Below, piece after piece: positions 11,063 to 21,424 of a stretch of DNA of 64,000 nt; position 1 is the stretch's first letter; each line of letters begins with the position of its first letter. Where the stretch lies: the NCBI GenBank assembly GCA_039545355.1, contig BCJJ01000026.1, forward strand, positions 1 to 64,000, written 5' to 3'. The notes under the pieces were generated by a model. That model saw nothing but the letters and a program-made list of their open reading frames with translations. It ran no database searches and was not told where the DNA came from. The stretch is from Trichosporon coremiiforme (lineage: Eukaryota; Basidiomycota; Tremellomycetes; Trichosporonales; Trichosporonaceae). The position numbers and the translations under genes were made by a program.

Positions 11063-11852
11063 TTAGTGGTGCTGAGCCTTGACGATGCCAGCGGCGTAGG
11101 GGTTGCGGGGGTCCTTGAGGGCCTCAGGGGCTGTGATGTTAGTTGCGTTCGCTCCGGGTCAACTGGCAGATGATTGCAACGTCCGGCCCAGGACGCGGTC
11201 TACCGGTCCCCAGTATCCGAATCTCGGGCGGCTGCGTCATGTTACCATGCTCCAATCCGACTCACTAGAGACACCCATGTCCTGCATCTTGGCGACACCC
11301 CAAACGGTGACGATCGAGGCGAAGAAGAAGGGAGCCAGGGGCTTGGCGAACTGTAGAGCGAAAGCCGTGGTTCAACAAACATCCGAGCGCGTTCAGACCC
11401 GACATAAGTTCGCGAGCATCGACAGCAATAACCACAGCGCGAATCCGACAGGCAGAGCGTTATTGTTCGAAAAGGTGGTCGGCGAGCCGAGCGAGAGAGA
11501 GCAAGCGGAGCGGAAGTCGAGTCACGGTTCCATTCGGTACGTCGATTCGTCATGTCACAGTTCGAAGCAACACAAACATCAACCACTCCAGCAGCGCCAA
11601 TCGTTCCAGATCCAGCACAGTTCACGAGCGCATTCATCCGGGCCCGCCGAGAGTCGTTTGCATTGAGAATGTGCACGAAATGACATAGCCGAGGTGTCAC
11701 AAGTTCGCGTTCACGGTTCGAGATTCGCACGAGTCGTTCAGAAGCAGTTCGGATAGTAGAGTTTCGCAAGAAGGAAGCCTCAGTTAGCATTTCCGTCGCG
11801 CGGCGCTCGGCGGCAGACGTACGGGAGTGGGCCACTTGCGGAGACCGAACAT
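11063..11852 (-). CDS. ATP18: Mitochondrial F1Fo-ATP synthase subunit j
   Basis: Exons 11852-11823, 11350-11266 and 11130-11063 give a 60-aa protein. It begins MFGLRKWPTP, followed by FAKPLAPFF, a single membrane segment, and ends with LKDPRNPYAAG. This is the layout of the fungal subunit i/j (Atp18), a small inner-membrane subunit of the Fo sector needed for stable ATP synthase and its dimers. Length is normal for the family (about 55-60 aa). The second intron (11131-11265) is 135 nt, but the first is 472 nt, about ten times the local norm. I checked that intron by eye and saw no convincing snoRNA boxes or extra exon. Confidence 0.9.
11351..11822 (-). other. Unusually long intron 1 of ATP18
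   Basis: A 472-nt intron between a 30-nt first exon and the second exon of ATP18, in a window where introns are mostly 34-50 nt. It starts with gtacgt and ends with ctctacag. Nothing recognisable is encoded inside. Confidence 0.75.
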
Positions 11853-12154
11853 TTTAGCAGAGTTAGGGGTGGTGGAGAGCGATGCTGTCGCTGTTGCTCG
11901 CTTCGATGCCAGCACCAGGCTGCAGACGCACGTACGGATCGGAGCGGACCCTTCCTGGGCCTAAAACTCCGGTGGGGCGAGTGTGGCACTCGTCATCACG
12001 CGATAACCACGTGTGCACCTCGTTACCGGTGAGGTCATGTCGTGGACAGCCTGCTCTGCCCCGCGCATGCATGCAGCAAGGTAATCTTGCATGATCATAA
12101 GAGTAATAGTACAGAAAGAAGTAACAGGTAGAGGAAGGCAAGGAAAAGAGCTAT
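11853..12154. other. Short intergenic region
   Basis: Lies between the ATP18 start and the 3' end of the orphan gene at 12155; it should contain the ATP18 promoter. Nothing else is seen. Confidence 0.5.
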
Positions 12155-13457
12155 CTAGTTTTGGGAGTGCTGGGAGCGAGAGTGCGACAGACCAACACCC
12201 ATCGATTGCCGCGCCTGATCGCTGATCGGCTCGATCTTGGGAAAGGGCATGGTCGGAGTAGAAGTATCGAGGCGGTACACGGTGAGCGGCATGCCGGGCT
12301 CGTCGCGATCAGTCATATTGATCGCGCCGACATACTTGTAGTTCGAGTGGTAGGTCACAAGCTTCATAATGGTGACCTGGATACACCGTGCCGAAATCAG
12401 CGCCGAGGCGTTGTGCGCCGTCCCTGTATATGCGTCAGCGGACGGCCCGGAGCGGAGTAGAAGAGCCTGGCCAGTGGTCGATCAGACATGCAGACACTTA
12501 CATGGGTTGTTTCTCAACCGCAGCTCGCGACAATGTCTTTCGCGGACTCGGGCGTCGCGCACACCATCGACCCATGTCGCCTTGATGCCGTCCTCAAGCG
12601 CCTGGCCAACGTCCGCCTCGGCGTCGATAATCCAGATGCGATCTGATCCGTAGAATGCGACGCCCATGAATACTGGGTCGGGGTCAGGAGTGCAGGTGTT
12701 GAACATCAGGGTGTCCTTGCCCGTGTCCTTGATGGTCGCCGTGAACGAGGATGCCAACTCATATCCGCACTTAGCGAACGCCGTCATGAGATACAGGATG
12801 ATTCGCTTAGATCTGATTGTCAGCTTTCGTAGTCCTGGTCGCAACAGCAGTTGATACGTACGCAACCTTGTCTTCACTCCTCGGCATCCAGCAATTGTCC
12901 TTCATCGTAACCTCCCACACTCCACCGTCGCAACCCTTCTTCTTGTGCCATTGCATCAGCTCCGGCGCATACTCCACACTGTTTGTGGACTTGATTCCTC
13001 GCTTCCAGGCCCGGTTAATCGCATCCAGCACCAGCGGCCGCATGGTGACGGGCAGAGCGATGAAGCTCAGAGTGGAGGTGGACGAGAGCGTCATGGAAAA
13101 GAACGGAAAGCGGTTCTGTTCCGTGCTCTCTGGTAACGGGCACATGCCTGCAGTCGATGAGATGGACGTGCCGGGGGTCGAGCTGCGCGTTCTCGGACTA
13201 GCAGGCTCATCCACGGACCAGACCGAGTCCTTGGTGTCGAAACGCTGGAAATCTCTCGACAAAGAATCGACGGACAAGGCACTGGAATCATGACGCAGCG
13301 ACCGGCGAGTGTCCGTAGTCGTAGTCGGACTCAGGCTGGGACTCTTGAGGATGGACTGCGGCGGCGTGTCATCGTGAGGAACAACCAACACTGGCGGTGT
13401 AGGAGGCTGCTCGAAGGATGATTTGACACGTCGATGCCCAAACTTGTGAAGCGGCAT
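12155..13457 (-). CDS. Conserved-looking fungal protein of unknown function
   Basis: Exons 13457-12862, 12812-12502 and 12423-12155 (introns 49 and 78 nt) give 391 aa. The first 120 residues are Ser/Pro/Thr-rich and look disordered (PPTPPVLVVP, SILKSPSLSP). From about residue 150 a folded region follows: VTMRPLVLDAINRAWKRG, WEVTMKDNCWMP, SKRIILYLMTAFAKCGYEL, then FMGVAFYGSDRIWIIDAE and VTYHSNYKYVGAINM. The balanced composition and frame continuity over two introns show a real gene. I recognise no named domain; it resembles uncharacterised proteins restricted to basidiomycetes, which is an impression rather than a search result. No signal peptide or membrane segment. The ATG at 13457 is the first in frame; upstream the frame stays open from a TTG only. 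Confidence 0.8.
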
Positions 13458-14272
13458 ATTGAGCGGCGGTGCGAGCTGCGGACTAAGTGGAAGATGGAGT
13501 GCGGCGGGATAGTCGTATGCAGCAGCACAAGCGTTGAATATGCAGCCGAGAGGGGAGGCAGGAGTCGGAAGTTGGGATAGATGAAGAGTGAGCAGTGAGC
13601 AAGTGTTGAAAAAGGAGATAAGAGCGGATGAGGTAGTTGTTGACAAACCGCGATCCGTTAACCCGCGATATAGCGATAGCGAGGAGATCTCTGGGAAGGG
13701 GTCATGAGGGCAGGCGCGGAGAAAACTATAACCGAGTTTGAATCGATCAAAGGGGGAATAACCCCCACTACCCCTTCCTCGCCTCCTTTCACATTGTCAC
13801 AGATGTGCTCCGTATGGCGTGCACTGCGCATAACGTGCATGTGCTTGTAACGTAGCCCAAAACGTCAACCTGATGCGGGAGTCGTCCGCAGATGTTCCCG
13901 TCGAGCATCACTAGGTCAAAGCGCGGAACGCCAAGAACACCGTTGATTTAAGTCCTTCCTAATGGACCACCTCCACCTTCGGTTGTCACCAGTAAGAGGG
14001 CAAGGCTTCGCAAGACCGTGCATGCCGTTTCAGGTTGTCATTGAGCACTTCATGGTGGTGTCAAACACATGCTATGCACTCGTCGACGCCTAGTACAAAT
14101 TGGTGCATGGTCATGTGGTGTAACGCAGCCCGCAGCAACCCAGTCTTCCATGTGGAGCTACGAAGCACACCTCGTCATGTCTCGCCATTATCGAAGCCGG
14201 AGTGATCAACGCAGACTAACCACACTGCAGTTTACCATCACTACGTCGTCACCGGGAGCGCTTGGCTATTGA
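13458..14272. other. Intergenic region
   Basis: About 0.8 kb between the orphan gene and the possible small gene downstream of LSM4. No supported coding, RNA or repeat feature seen. Confidence 0.5.
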
Positions 14273-14583
14273 TTACTGAACCGCCAAGGGGAGCGCATGC
14301 CTTCGCTGACTACGTAGTGCAGGGCGATCGTCGTGAACGTAGTTGCGCCACCGCAGCTCGAAGAGACACTCTGCGGTAGTCTGCTGATCTCGCTGCGCCC
14401 GCTGCGCCAGTGCCCATGCGATCGTTCTATCTTTGTCGTCAAGATAAGCGCCAGCCAGAGCGTGGTATGGCGCAAGGCGTGTGGCCTTTGGCGTCAAGTA
14501 CAGGTCCGCTGGGGTTCCGCCGCCCCGTCAGTCTCATAACTTGCTGCCTCTTGCAGCATCGCCACGCTCCTGCCCTCAGTCAT
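14273..14583 (-). CDS. Possible small protein directly downstream of LSM4
   Basis: Exon 1 14583-14541 and exon 2 14508-14273 join in frame through a 32-nt intron (gttatg donor, CTGAC branch, cag acceptor) to give 92 aa. The sequence MTEGRSVAMLQEA continues into a helical-looking Ala/Gln-rich segment (TIAWALAQRAQRDQQ) that reads like real protein, not like antisense noise. It starts only 85 bp past the LSM4 stop on the same strand, which is tight, so it could instead be part of an LSM4 3' UTR or a longer gene with other exons. The intron is at the short end even for this genome. I recognise no family. Confidence 0.3.
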
Positions 14584-14668
14584 CACGATGTCAGTGATAT
14601 CTGGTGCTAGCCCACGGCAGCCGGTCAAGCCAGTCCTTTCCGGCCGATTTACTATGTTTATGCATACA

Positions 14669-15483
14669 CTAAGCTGCGGGCGCTCTCGGTCCGTGCTGCT
14701 GGTGTCCACCTCGTCCACGTCCTCCCGGTCCACCGCGACCGCGAGGGGGTCCTCCTCGGGGCGGTCCTCCGCGACCGCCTGCACGTTAGTTGGGCTACGG
14801 CGATAAGCTTACCTCGAGGGCCCATGTTTCCTCCGCGTCCACCTGCCTGTCAGCTGCTGACAACGGGAATGCCTTGTCAAACCTACCCCTGTTTCCCTGG
14901 CGCTGACGCTGCATCTGCAGCTGCTTCTGCTCCTCGGCAGCCTGGTCGAGTACTGAGTCGGCAATGCGGAAGTACTTGATCTGAAGGTCAGCTCGCGATT
15001 CAGAGTGGGTTGAAGTCGAGCTGGGGTTGCACATCATTGAGGACACAGGCAGTCAAGCTGACCCTCGGCCCAGGTGTCCTGTACTCACAACATTTCCCTT
15101 GATGAACATCTCCTTCATCTTCCAGAACTTCTCTCCGTCGGCACTAGTCTGGTACACCTCACGCAGGGTGACGTTCATGAAATGGTCGCAGTCGACCAGG
15201 TGGCCGTTGAAGGTGACGCCATTCTTCAGCTCGACAAGCTGCAGTTGCGGATCGAGTTGCAGAGTAAACAACACCGTGAATATGAAGGGTATTCAGAAGC
15301 ACATTGGATAAACGTATGTCGCGAACGTGGGGCACAGTCAGGTCAGATGCAAGAGGTGATGTCAGTTCAAGTCGCGTCGTCAAAGATAGCTGTCGACGTA
15401 CCATCGGCTTGCCCTGAGCGGCGGAAAGAAGGGCGAGAGGCAACTGCTATGTTAGCTCGACTATTAGCAACGGAGCTTACCAT
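14669..15483 (-). CDS. LSM4: U6 snRNA-associated Sm-like protein LSm4
   Basis: Six exons (15483-15481, 15443-15402, 15238-15089, 14980-14887, 14842-14813, 14778-14669) give 142 aa. The N-terminus [15 protein letters not shown], then [20 protein letters not shown] (Sm1) and MFIKGNVIKYFRI (Sm2) are LSm4 signatures. The C-terminal tail is RGG-rich ([18 protein letters not shown]), a typical LSm4 feature. LSm4 sits in the LSm2-8 ring on U6 snRNA in the nucleus and in LSm1-7 in cytoplasmic decapping; RGG tails help P-body assembly. The first exon is the start codon alone, followed at once by gtaagc. Introns are 37, 163, 108, 44 and 34 nt. The frame closes exactly over all six exons. Confidence 0.93.
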
Positions 15484-15771
15484 GATGTTATCCTCCGATG
15501 TCTAGTAGCAGGATGCGGTACAACAGCCCTCTCAGTTTGTTGTCGTGACGATTGTGTAGGACCTGGTCATGATCGAGGACGAGGACGCAATTGGTCCCGT
15601 GACTTTTCACGTGGCACCGCCGGCTATCGAGGGCTTCGTCATTGCCACCCTAGGCCGCAGGCCACAGATCATCTTTGGCTCAACAATCAGCGATAACATA
15701 CGTTTCGTCGCATCACTGACGATTACATGATAACAAGGACGTGCAGACCGATCACTTAGACCATAGAAGCC

Positions 15772-16592
15772 ATGAGCTGCGCAGACGACCTTACAATCGA
15801 CGACCTGAACGCCAATGTCACCTCCGAAGTCTTGGAGCGCGTCTCGGCAGGCGAGGGCAGCGACTCGAACCTGTGGGGGTCGATCGATCGTGACAAGTGA
15901 GTTTGTCGACGACGTGTTGAGACTGACTTCCAGCGTAAATGGAGTTAATCTTGTCGACCCAGAGTCTGCTCCGAAAGTCATCAAGACCTGGGACGACCGC
16001 CTGGAGGAGGAGGAGTACATCGAGTCGGGCGTGGATGACGAGGTGAGCTTGAAGGTGTAGGACGAAGCTGACGTAACAGCTCATCCTCCATATCCCGTTC
16101 ATTACGAGTGTGCGACTCCGAACACTGCTGCTGCATCTCCCGTCACCGGGCCACCCGCACCGACCAAACCGACTGCGGATCTTCTGCAACTTGCCGAACG
16201 CTCCAGACTTCAACGACGTAGAGTCAATGAACCCGATCATGGACCTCGATGTGTCGGACTCGCCGATCCGGAGAGATTCTGCGGGGCGAAGAGAGGTGGA
16301 CGAGTGGGCGTTGAAGGTGCAGAAGATGGCGAACGTGTTTAACGTCACCCTTCTGTTCGTGAGTGCAGCTAGGTGGAGTGCAGCTACAGGCTTTCTAGTC
16401 CCAGGCTAACAGCAGTCGGACGCTGAGATCAGTCAACGGTCGAAGGTTCTCTACGTCGGCTTCAAGGGCGACGCCAAGCAGCTGAACATGGACATGTCCA
16501 AGCTCGGACAAGTGCCTGCGTCCAATGCTGCAGAGCACAACGTTGACGCTGTCGCGGAGAAGAAGGGAGCGGGGTACACGACGATCCGATAG
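15772..16592 (+). CDS. PITH-domain protein (PITHD1-like)
   Basis: Exons 15772-15896, 15934-16042, 16080-16358 and 16413-16592 encode 230 aa; introns are 37, 37 and 54 nt. The protein starts MSCADDLTIDDLNANVTSEV and has the PITH fold hallmarks: LWGSIDRDK near the N-terminus, ELILHIPFITSVRLRTLLLH in the middle and KVLYVGFKGD near the end. PITH domains bind the 26S proteasome in thioredoxin-like TXNL1; stand-alone versions such as PITHD1 lack thioredoxin, as here. The last acceptor is a tandem aacagcag, so one Gln codon (16413-16415) may be included or skipped. Likely cytosolic; function in fungi is poorly known. Confidence 0.88.
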
Positions 16593-16670
16593 TTGTACAG
16601 TATAATATACCGCCATATATCCAAGACGTATAACATTTACGACCTTATGATGTCTATTGATCTACCCAAT

Positions 16671-17413
16671 CTACTCGTTCTTGAGCGCGGCGAGCTTTTT
16701 GATGCCCTCGATGCCCTCAATGCGCTCCTTGGTCCACTCGTCCTGAGGGATGGAGCCAAGACGCTTCTCGTAGAAGTCCTTCGAGGGAGTGTTCCACTGC
16801 CGTTAGTTCCATAAAGTGAGAGCCAGCTCACGTTAAGGACGCTCCACTCAACACGCTCGCATCCGCGCTCCAGGGCAACCTCGCCGAGGTAGCCGAAGAG
16901 ACGCTTGCCAAGACCGCCGTTGCGGTGCTCAGGCTTGACGTACAGGTCCTCGAGCTAAATGTTAACTCTCTGTGGGGTGTCTGAAGCTTACGTAGATACC
17001 GGGAACACCGAGCCAAGTCGAGTAGCTGAAGAAGTACTGCGATCCGTCAGGTCTATCCGCCTATGTGAGCTCGTACCAGGCAGAGTCCAACAGCCTCGCC
17101 CTCGGGGGTGCGGGCAACGAACGCCTTGGCGTACTCGTTCTTGAACATGGCGTCCTTCATCTGGCATGGTTAGTTGACCACAGCAGTAAGTTGCTACAAA
17201 CCATCTCGGGGGTAGCCTTAACCGCGTCCGGCTCCTTCTCGTACACGGCCTATCGGTTAGCTTGGTGACCGATCGGTGGGCATTAGTGACGTACGAGCTC
17301 GTGGATGAGGCCGAGCATGTCAGGCTGCGAAATCAGTTACATATTGCTGCATGTCAGCTTACGATGTCGGCCTCGACGGCGGGCTTGATGATGTACTTGT
17401 CAGCGGCAGACAT
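16671..17413 (-). CDS. GNAT acetyltransferase, spermidine/spermine N1-acetyltransferase-like
   Basis: Seven exons (17413-17363, 17324-17295, 17249-17202, 17160-17077, 17036-16992, 16954-16832, 16796-16671) give 168 aa. The order of motifs is that of SSAT-type GNAT enzymes: ADIPDMLGLIHELAVYEKEP at the N-terminus, AVGLCLYFFSYSTWLG, then LEDLYVKPEHRNGGLGKRLF with the acetyl-CoA-binding pyrophosphate loop, and WNTPSKDFYEKRLGS with the Tyr that often acts as acid. Such enzymes use acetyl-CoA to acetylate polyamines or small amines; the precise amine is inference. Length matches SSATs (about 170 aa). All six introns fall between codons (phase 0). The gene is divergent from the pyruvate carrier subunit at 17921. 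Confidence 0.88.
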
Positions 17414-17920
17414 TTTTGTGGGATGATGGCAGAAACGGAAATCAGTTACACGACCGGTTTGTTGACAGGGCTCCGGAGTCGCGCGAAGTACTGGGCCGTC
17501 ATAAACCGGCGCACGTGGCCGTTTACGATGAGTCGTAATGAACCTCCACTAGCGCCCACCTCGGTCTCCACAGCGCCCCAACACGCGATTGCAAAGCAGG
17601 TGAAACTGGGTTGGCCGTGCCATTACTTCAGAGCTCTACGAATGAGAGATGTTGTTGAAAGAAATAAAGCAGGCCTGCATTTCCGTACGGTTGACATTGA
17701 GCGGAGCACTGGAGCCGGAGCGGACTCGTGCGCGGGCAGCAGGTGCGCGCTCGCCCTAATGCGGCAAATACCCGGGGCCCCCGCCACACACCCACTCCAG
17801 CCGAAACGCCGTGACCGACTCGTGGTGAGTGTCTCCACCCCGCGATTACGAGCGTCGTTATGCGGATCAGCCGGCCTTCGTAGCACTCCTCAGCCTCAAC
17901 ATCGACGAGCAGCAACGAAA
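17414..17920. other. Shared divergent promoter region, SSAT-like / MPC2
   Basis: About 0.5 kb between two outward-facing starts, so it should carry both promoters. Open frames crossing it are antisense or out-of-frame leftovers. No clear motif was recognised. Confidence 0.5.
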
Positions 17921-18710
17921 ATGTCGGGCCCAGCAACCGGAGCCGCCGCGTCCCACGCCGCCACCAAGGCTGCCAGCAAGTGGCAGCAGTTCATGAACCA
18001 CCCCGCCGGTCCCAAGTGAGTCGGAACGCACAATAACGGGCACAGTTCGCACGACTCCACTCGTGCGCGGCGCGCCGGAATATCGAGACTTCGCGCGTCA
18101 ACGATGGAGATGACTGCGCGCAGAGTAACAAGTGGACGGCGTGCGCCGCAACTGTTCTGGGGCTAGACGATGGACTGCGTGAATGTTGTGCTGACGCCGA
18201 ACTTCGCATTCTCCGACTGCAACTCCGGTGACCTTCCCCATGTGTCTCACGAACTCCGATCTCGATGCCGCGCCGCCATGACTTGCCGAACGCAGGACCA
18301 TCTTCTTCTGGGCCCCCATGGCCAAGTGGGCGCTCGTCATTGCTGGTCTCAAGGACCTGCAGCGCCCCGCTGACAAGCTCTCGCTGAACCAGAACCTGGC
18401 CCTCGCCGCCACCGGCTTCATTTGGGTAGGTGTCGATTGCGACGGCGCGCATTGCTTTAGCTACGAGATTGTAGTTGAGCCTGCTGTTCTGGGATAGAGC
18501 CGCTACTCTGCTCCGTCTCGCGCTTCCGCCGGCTGCGCGTATCTCAATGCAAGCTGACATTCACAGGTCCGCTACTCGCTGATCATCACCCCGGTGAACT
18601 ACTCGCTCGCGGCCGTCAACTTCTTCGTCGGCTCAACTGGTCTCCTGCAGCTCTACCGCATCTGGGACTACAGGAAGAACAACCCCCAGGCCGCCGCCAA
18701 GAAGGCCTAA
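17921..18710 (+). CDS. MPC2: Mitochondrial pyruvate carrier subunit, MPC2 type
   Basis: Exons 17921-18015, 18296-18425 and 18567-18710 encode 122 aa. The motif run FMNHPAGPK, TIFFWAPMAKWALVIAGL, RPADKLS, GFIWVRYSL, ITPVNYSLAAVNFFVG and QLYRIWDY is that of MPC2/MPC3 subunits, which pair with MPC1 in the inner membrane to import pyruvate into the matrix. Three hydrophobic segments are visible at about 34-50, 68-90 and 93-112. The N-terminal 25 residues are Ala/Ser/Lys-rich. Both introns are long for this window (280 and 141 nt). The first interrupts the conserved PK-TIFFW junction and restores it exactly on splicing, which supports the model. Confidence 0.92.
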
Positions 18711-20060
18711 TCGGCGCGACCGGCGCAGTCTCGATCCACCGTCCATCGTCACTACACCTAGACCGTCTGTTGCTTTAGTTTTATTATGTATTAGGGATGC
18801 ATAGAGTTGTTCTCGTGTAAGAATACGTTTCTGGTCGTGCATGTCTCTGTGCACTGCTCGCTGCCCGCTGCATGCTGCGTCTGTGGGGACCGGGGTTGTC
18901 ACCATGTCTCGATGCCTGGCTGGAAATCTGGACGCGGCGCGCCAGGGCGGGTGAACGTGCTCCGCTCGGCGGGTAAACCAAATGGGGGTGAGACATCAGT
19001 CGCTGACTGCAACGCCATGAAGCGATCTCTGCAGCCGCGGCCGACGCCGAACTTGAAAGCGTACGAATTGCAGACCGCATGCTTGCACTGCGGCTTTCGG
19101 CTCCAGATATCGTGTTGAGGGGGACTAATGGTGGCGGAGGCAAGGGTCCGATGACGGTCGTGAAACCTGTCTCGCGCTCGCCACAAACATGTCAAGACAT
19201 ACGCAACACGCGAGGCTTCTCTTTCAAAGACACGTGGCTCACGCCAGAGACAAGTGGCTGCAGCATGGTGCCCCCACTGAGCATATGGTTCGGAGCAAAC
19301 TCATAATGTGGTCTCAGGGGCTCCTTGGCCAATCTATGCTTCTATGGAAGGAAGCGACCTTGGACTGGTAAGACCCGTCCACGAAGGGAGCTTCGGAATC
19401 GCCTGGCCTGAGAGATTCTACTGCGACCCAAGCAGCATGCAACAAAGCCTTGCACGCTCGTTAGGTAGGGATCGATGGGAGGTCGGTCGACAGATATGAT
19501 AACGGATTACCATTAGAGAAATCACCGATCCCACCTTGATACCTACTGAAGGCAGACACAGTTGACGAGATCGCTTCCAGCGCCCAATGACGAGTTCTCA
19601 CATCCCCTGCCATATTGGCAGACGACGCACACAGGCATGGACGGAGGAGAAGTTGGTTGGAGTAAGTCACCGACACCATCAGCCATACACCGGATTTGAC
19701 CGGTCTCCACGGTGGAGAACACCGAGTCACTATCACTCGCCCGCCATCATCGACGCACGCCTGGCGCCCACATCATCACCCACTTGGTGGCCCCAGCCGT
19801 GTGCATGCACATCTGCATCAGCGGCCAAGACCGTGTATGCAGAGAGACAGGTGTGGTCCGAGATATCGGACCGTCTCCTCCACCGCAGTCCCGGCATGAT
19901 CCAGCGGCATGATCCTGTACCGCAGGCACCGCGAGTTACCGGTGACTTCGGGCCGGGTGACCGGGATATGCCGTCGCCCACCTGCCCGAGTGTATAAGTA
20001 CACATCCAGCTCTGACACAATCACGCACACTGCTACACTGCTACGGAGACACCATCCATC
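18711..20060. other. Gene-poor intergenic region
   Basis: About 1.35 kb between MPC2 and the epimerase-like gene, with only short frames lacking motifs or splice support. The last 100 bp before 20061 should hold the promoter and 5' UTR of the next gene. No gene called. Confidence 0.5.
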
Positions 20061-21307
20061 ATGAGCAAGGAGACGCCCACTTACGACACGCTCAAGCTGC
20101 CCGAGCACATCAAGACGGTGCTCCTGACTGGTGCTGGCGGTGAGTGGCCTTCCCCGAAATGGTAGAGGAGGGAAGTTGAGGTGAGGACTGACAGCAGGCT
20201 TCGTCGGCCGCGAGGTTGCCAAGCTCATGCTCGACCTGTACCCGAACCTGCGCATCATTGCCACGGACATTATAGAGCCTCCCCGCGTGATTGACGACGA
20301 GAAGCGCCTCAAGGTCGTGAAGGCTGATCTCGGGGACGAGAAGCAGATCGCGGCCCTGTTCGAGGGTGAGGAGATCGGTGGCCTGATCGCTTTGCAGTGA
20401 GTACTCCCCGAGACCTAAGCCCCATCCTTCCCCATCCTCTCAGCCTCTACTCTCCACTGAGAACAACAACTGACGCCGCAGCGGCATCATGTCCGGCGGC
20501 TCCGAGGCCAACTTTGAGCTCGGTTACGCCGTCAACGTCGACAGCCACGTCAAGCTCCTTGCCGCGGCACGCAGGCACTCGGACAACGTGCTGAAGCGCA
20601 AGATGGTGTACTGCTTCATCTCGTCTCTGGCCGTCTACGGCGGGCCCAAGTGCAAGCCGACAGACCACGTGATTCCCGCCGACACGCCCATCATCCCGGG
20701 CACGTCTTACGGTGTCGAGAAGACGATCTCGGAGCTGTATGCCTTCGACTACGGTCGCAGGGGATACCTCGACACGCGCAGCCTGCGTCTCCCCACCGTC
20801 GCCATTCGTACTGGTGCGCCCTCGACGGCTGCATCCAGTTTCATCTCCGGACTGATCAGGGAACCGCTGCAGGGTCTCCCCTCCGTCTGTCCGGTCGCCG
20901 ACGGGCCCGACGGCGAGCTCATCGACGGCATGCCCGTCTACCTTTCTAGGGCTAAGACCGTGTTCCGCAACATTGTCTGGGGGCTGTGCATGCCCGAAGA
21001 AAACTTCAAGTACGGCAAGGGCGACCGCAGCATCAACATCCCGGGTATCACGGTGACGACGCGCCAGATTCTGGACGCGCTGAAAGAGCATGGTGGCGAG
21101 GAGGCGACCAAGCTCGTCAGTTTCAAGAAGGACCCGGCCGTTATTGCCATTTGCGAGACTTGGGCGGGAAGTTATGACTGCGACGAGTTCCTCAAGATGG
21201 GCTTTGAAGTTGATGATGCGCAGAAGGGATACAGTCTGGCCGTGGGGGATTTCAAGGAGGAGCTCGAGCAGGAGCGCGCGGCTAAGAAGCCCAAGGTCGA
21301 CGCTTAG
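20061..21307 (+). CDS. NAD-dependent epimerase/dehydratase family protein (DenD-like)
   Basis: Exons 20061-20139, 20198-20396 and 20482-21307 encode 367 aa. The spliced N-terminus gives TVLLTGAGGFVGREVAKLM, the GxxGxxG Rossmann loop of extended short-chain dehydrogenases. Active-site elements follow: CFISSLAVYGG (Ser), then SYGVEKTISE with the catalytic YxxxK. The layout resembles D-erythronate dehydrogenase DenD and related fungal proteins (SLRLPTVAIRTG, SSFISGLIREPL). It should oxidise or epimerise a sugar or sugar acid with NAD(P); the substrate cannot be read from sequence. The C-terminus is Lys-rich (AAKKPKVDA), a possible nuclear-type basic tail of uncertain meaning. First intron is 58 nt, second 85 nt. 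Confidence 0.88.
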
Positions 21308-21424
21308 GGTTCCGTAGACGTAGAGTAGGTATGCAGAATACAGAGTCACAAGTCGTGCGAAAGCAAACGGTCCATCTAAAGTGTACAAACAGATGTTACA
21401 AGTTCTATGTCTAGCGACGCGAGT

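Noticed and set aside
11640..11665. Short 5.8S-rRNA-like string in the ATP18 intron
   Set aside because: Only about a dozen bases match and nothing around it resembles rDNA; treated as chance.
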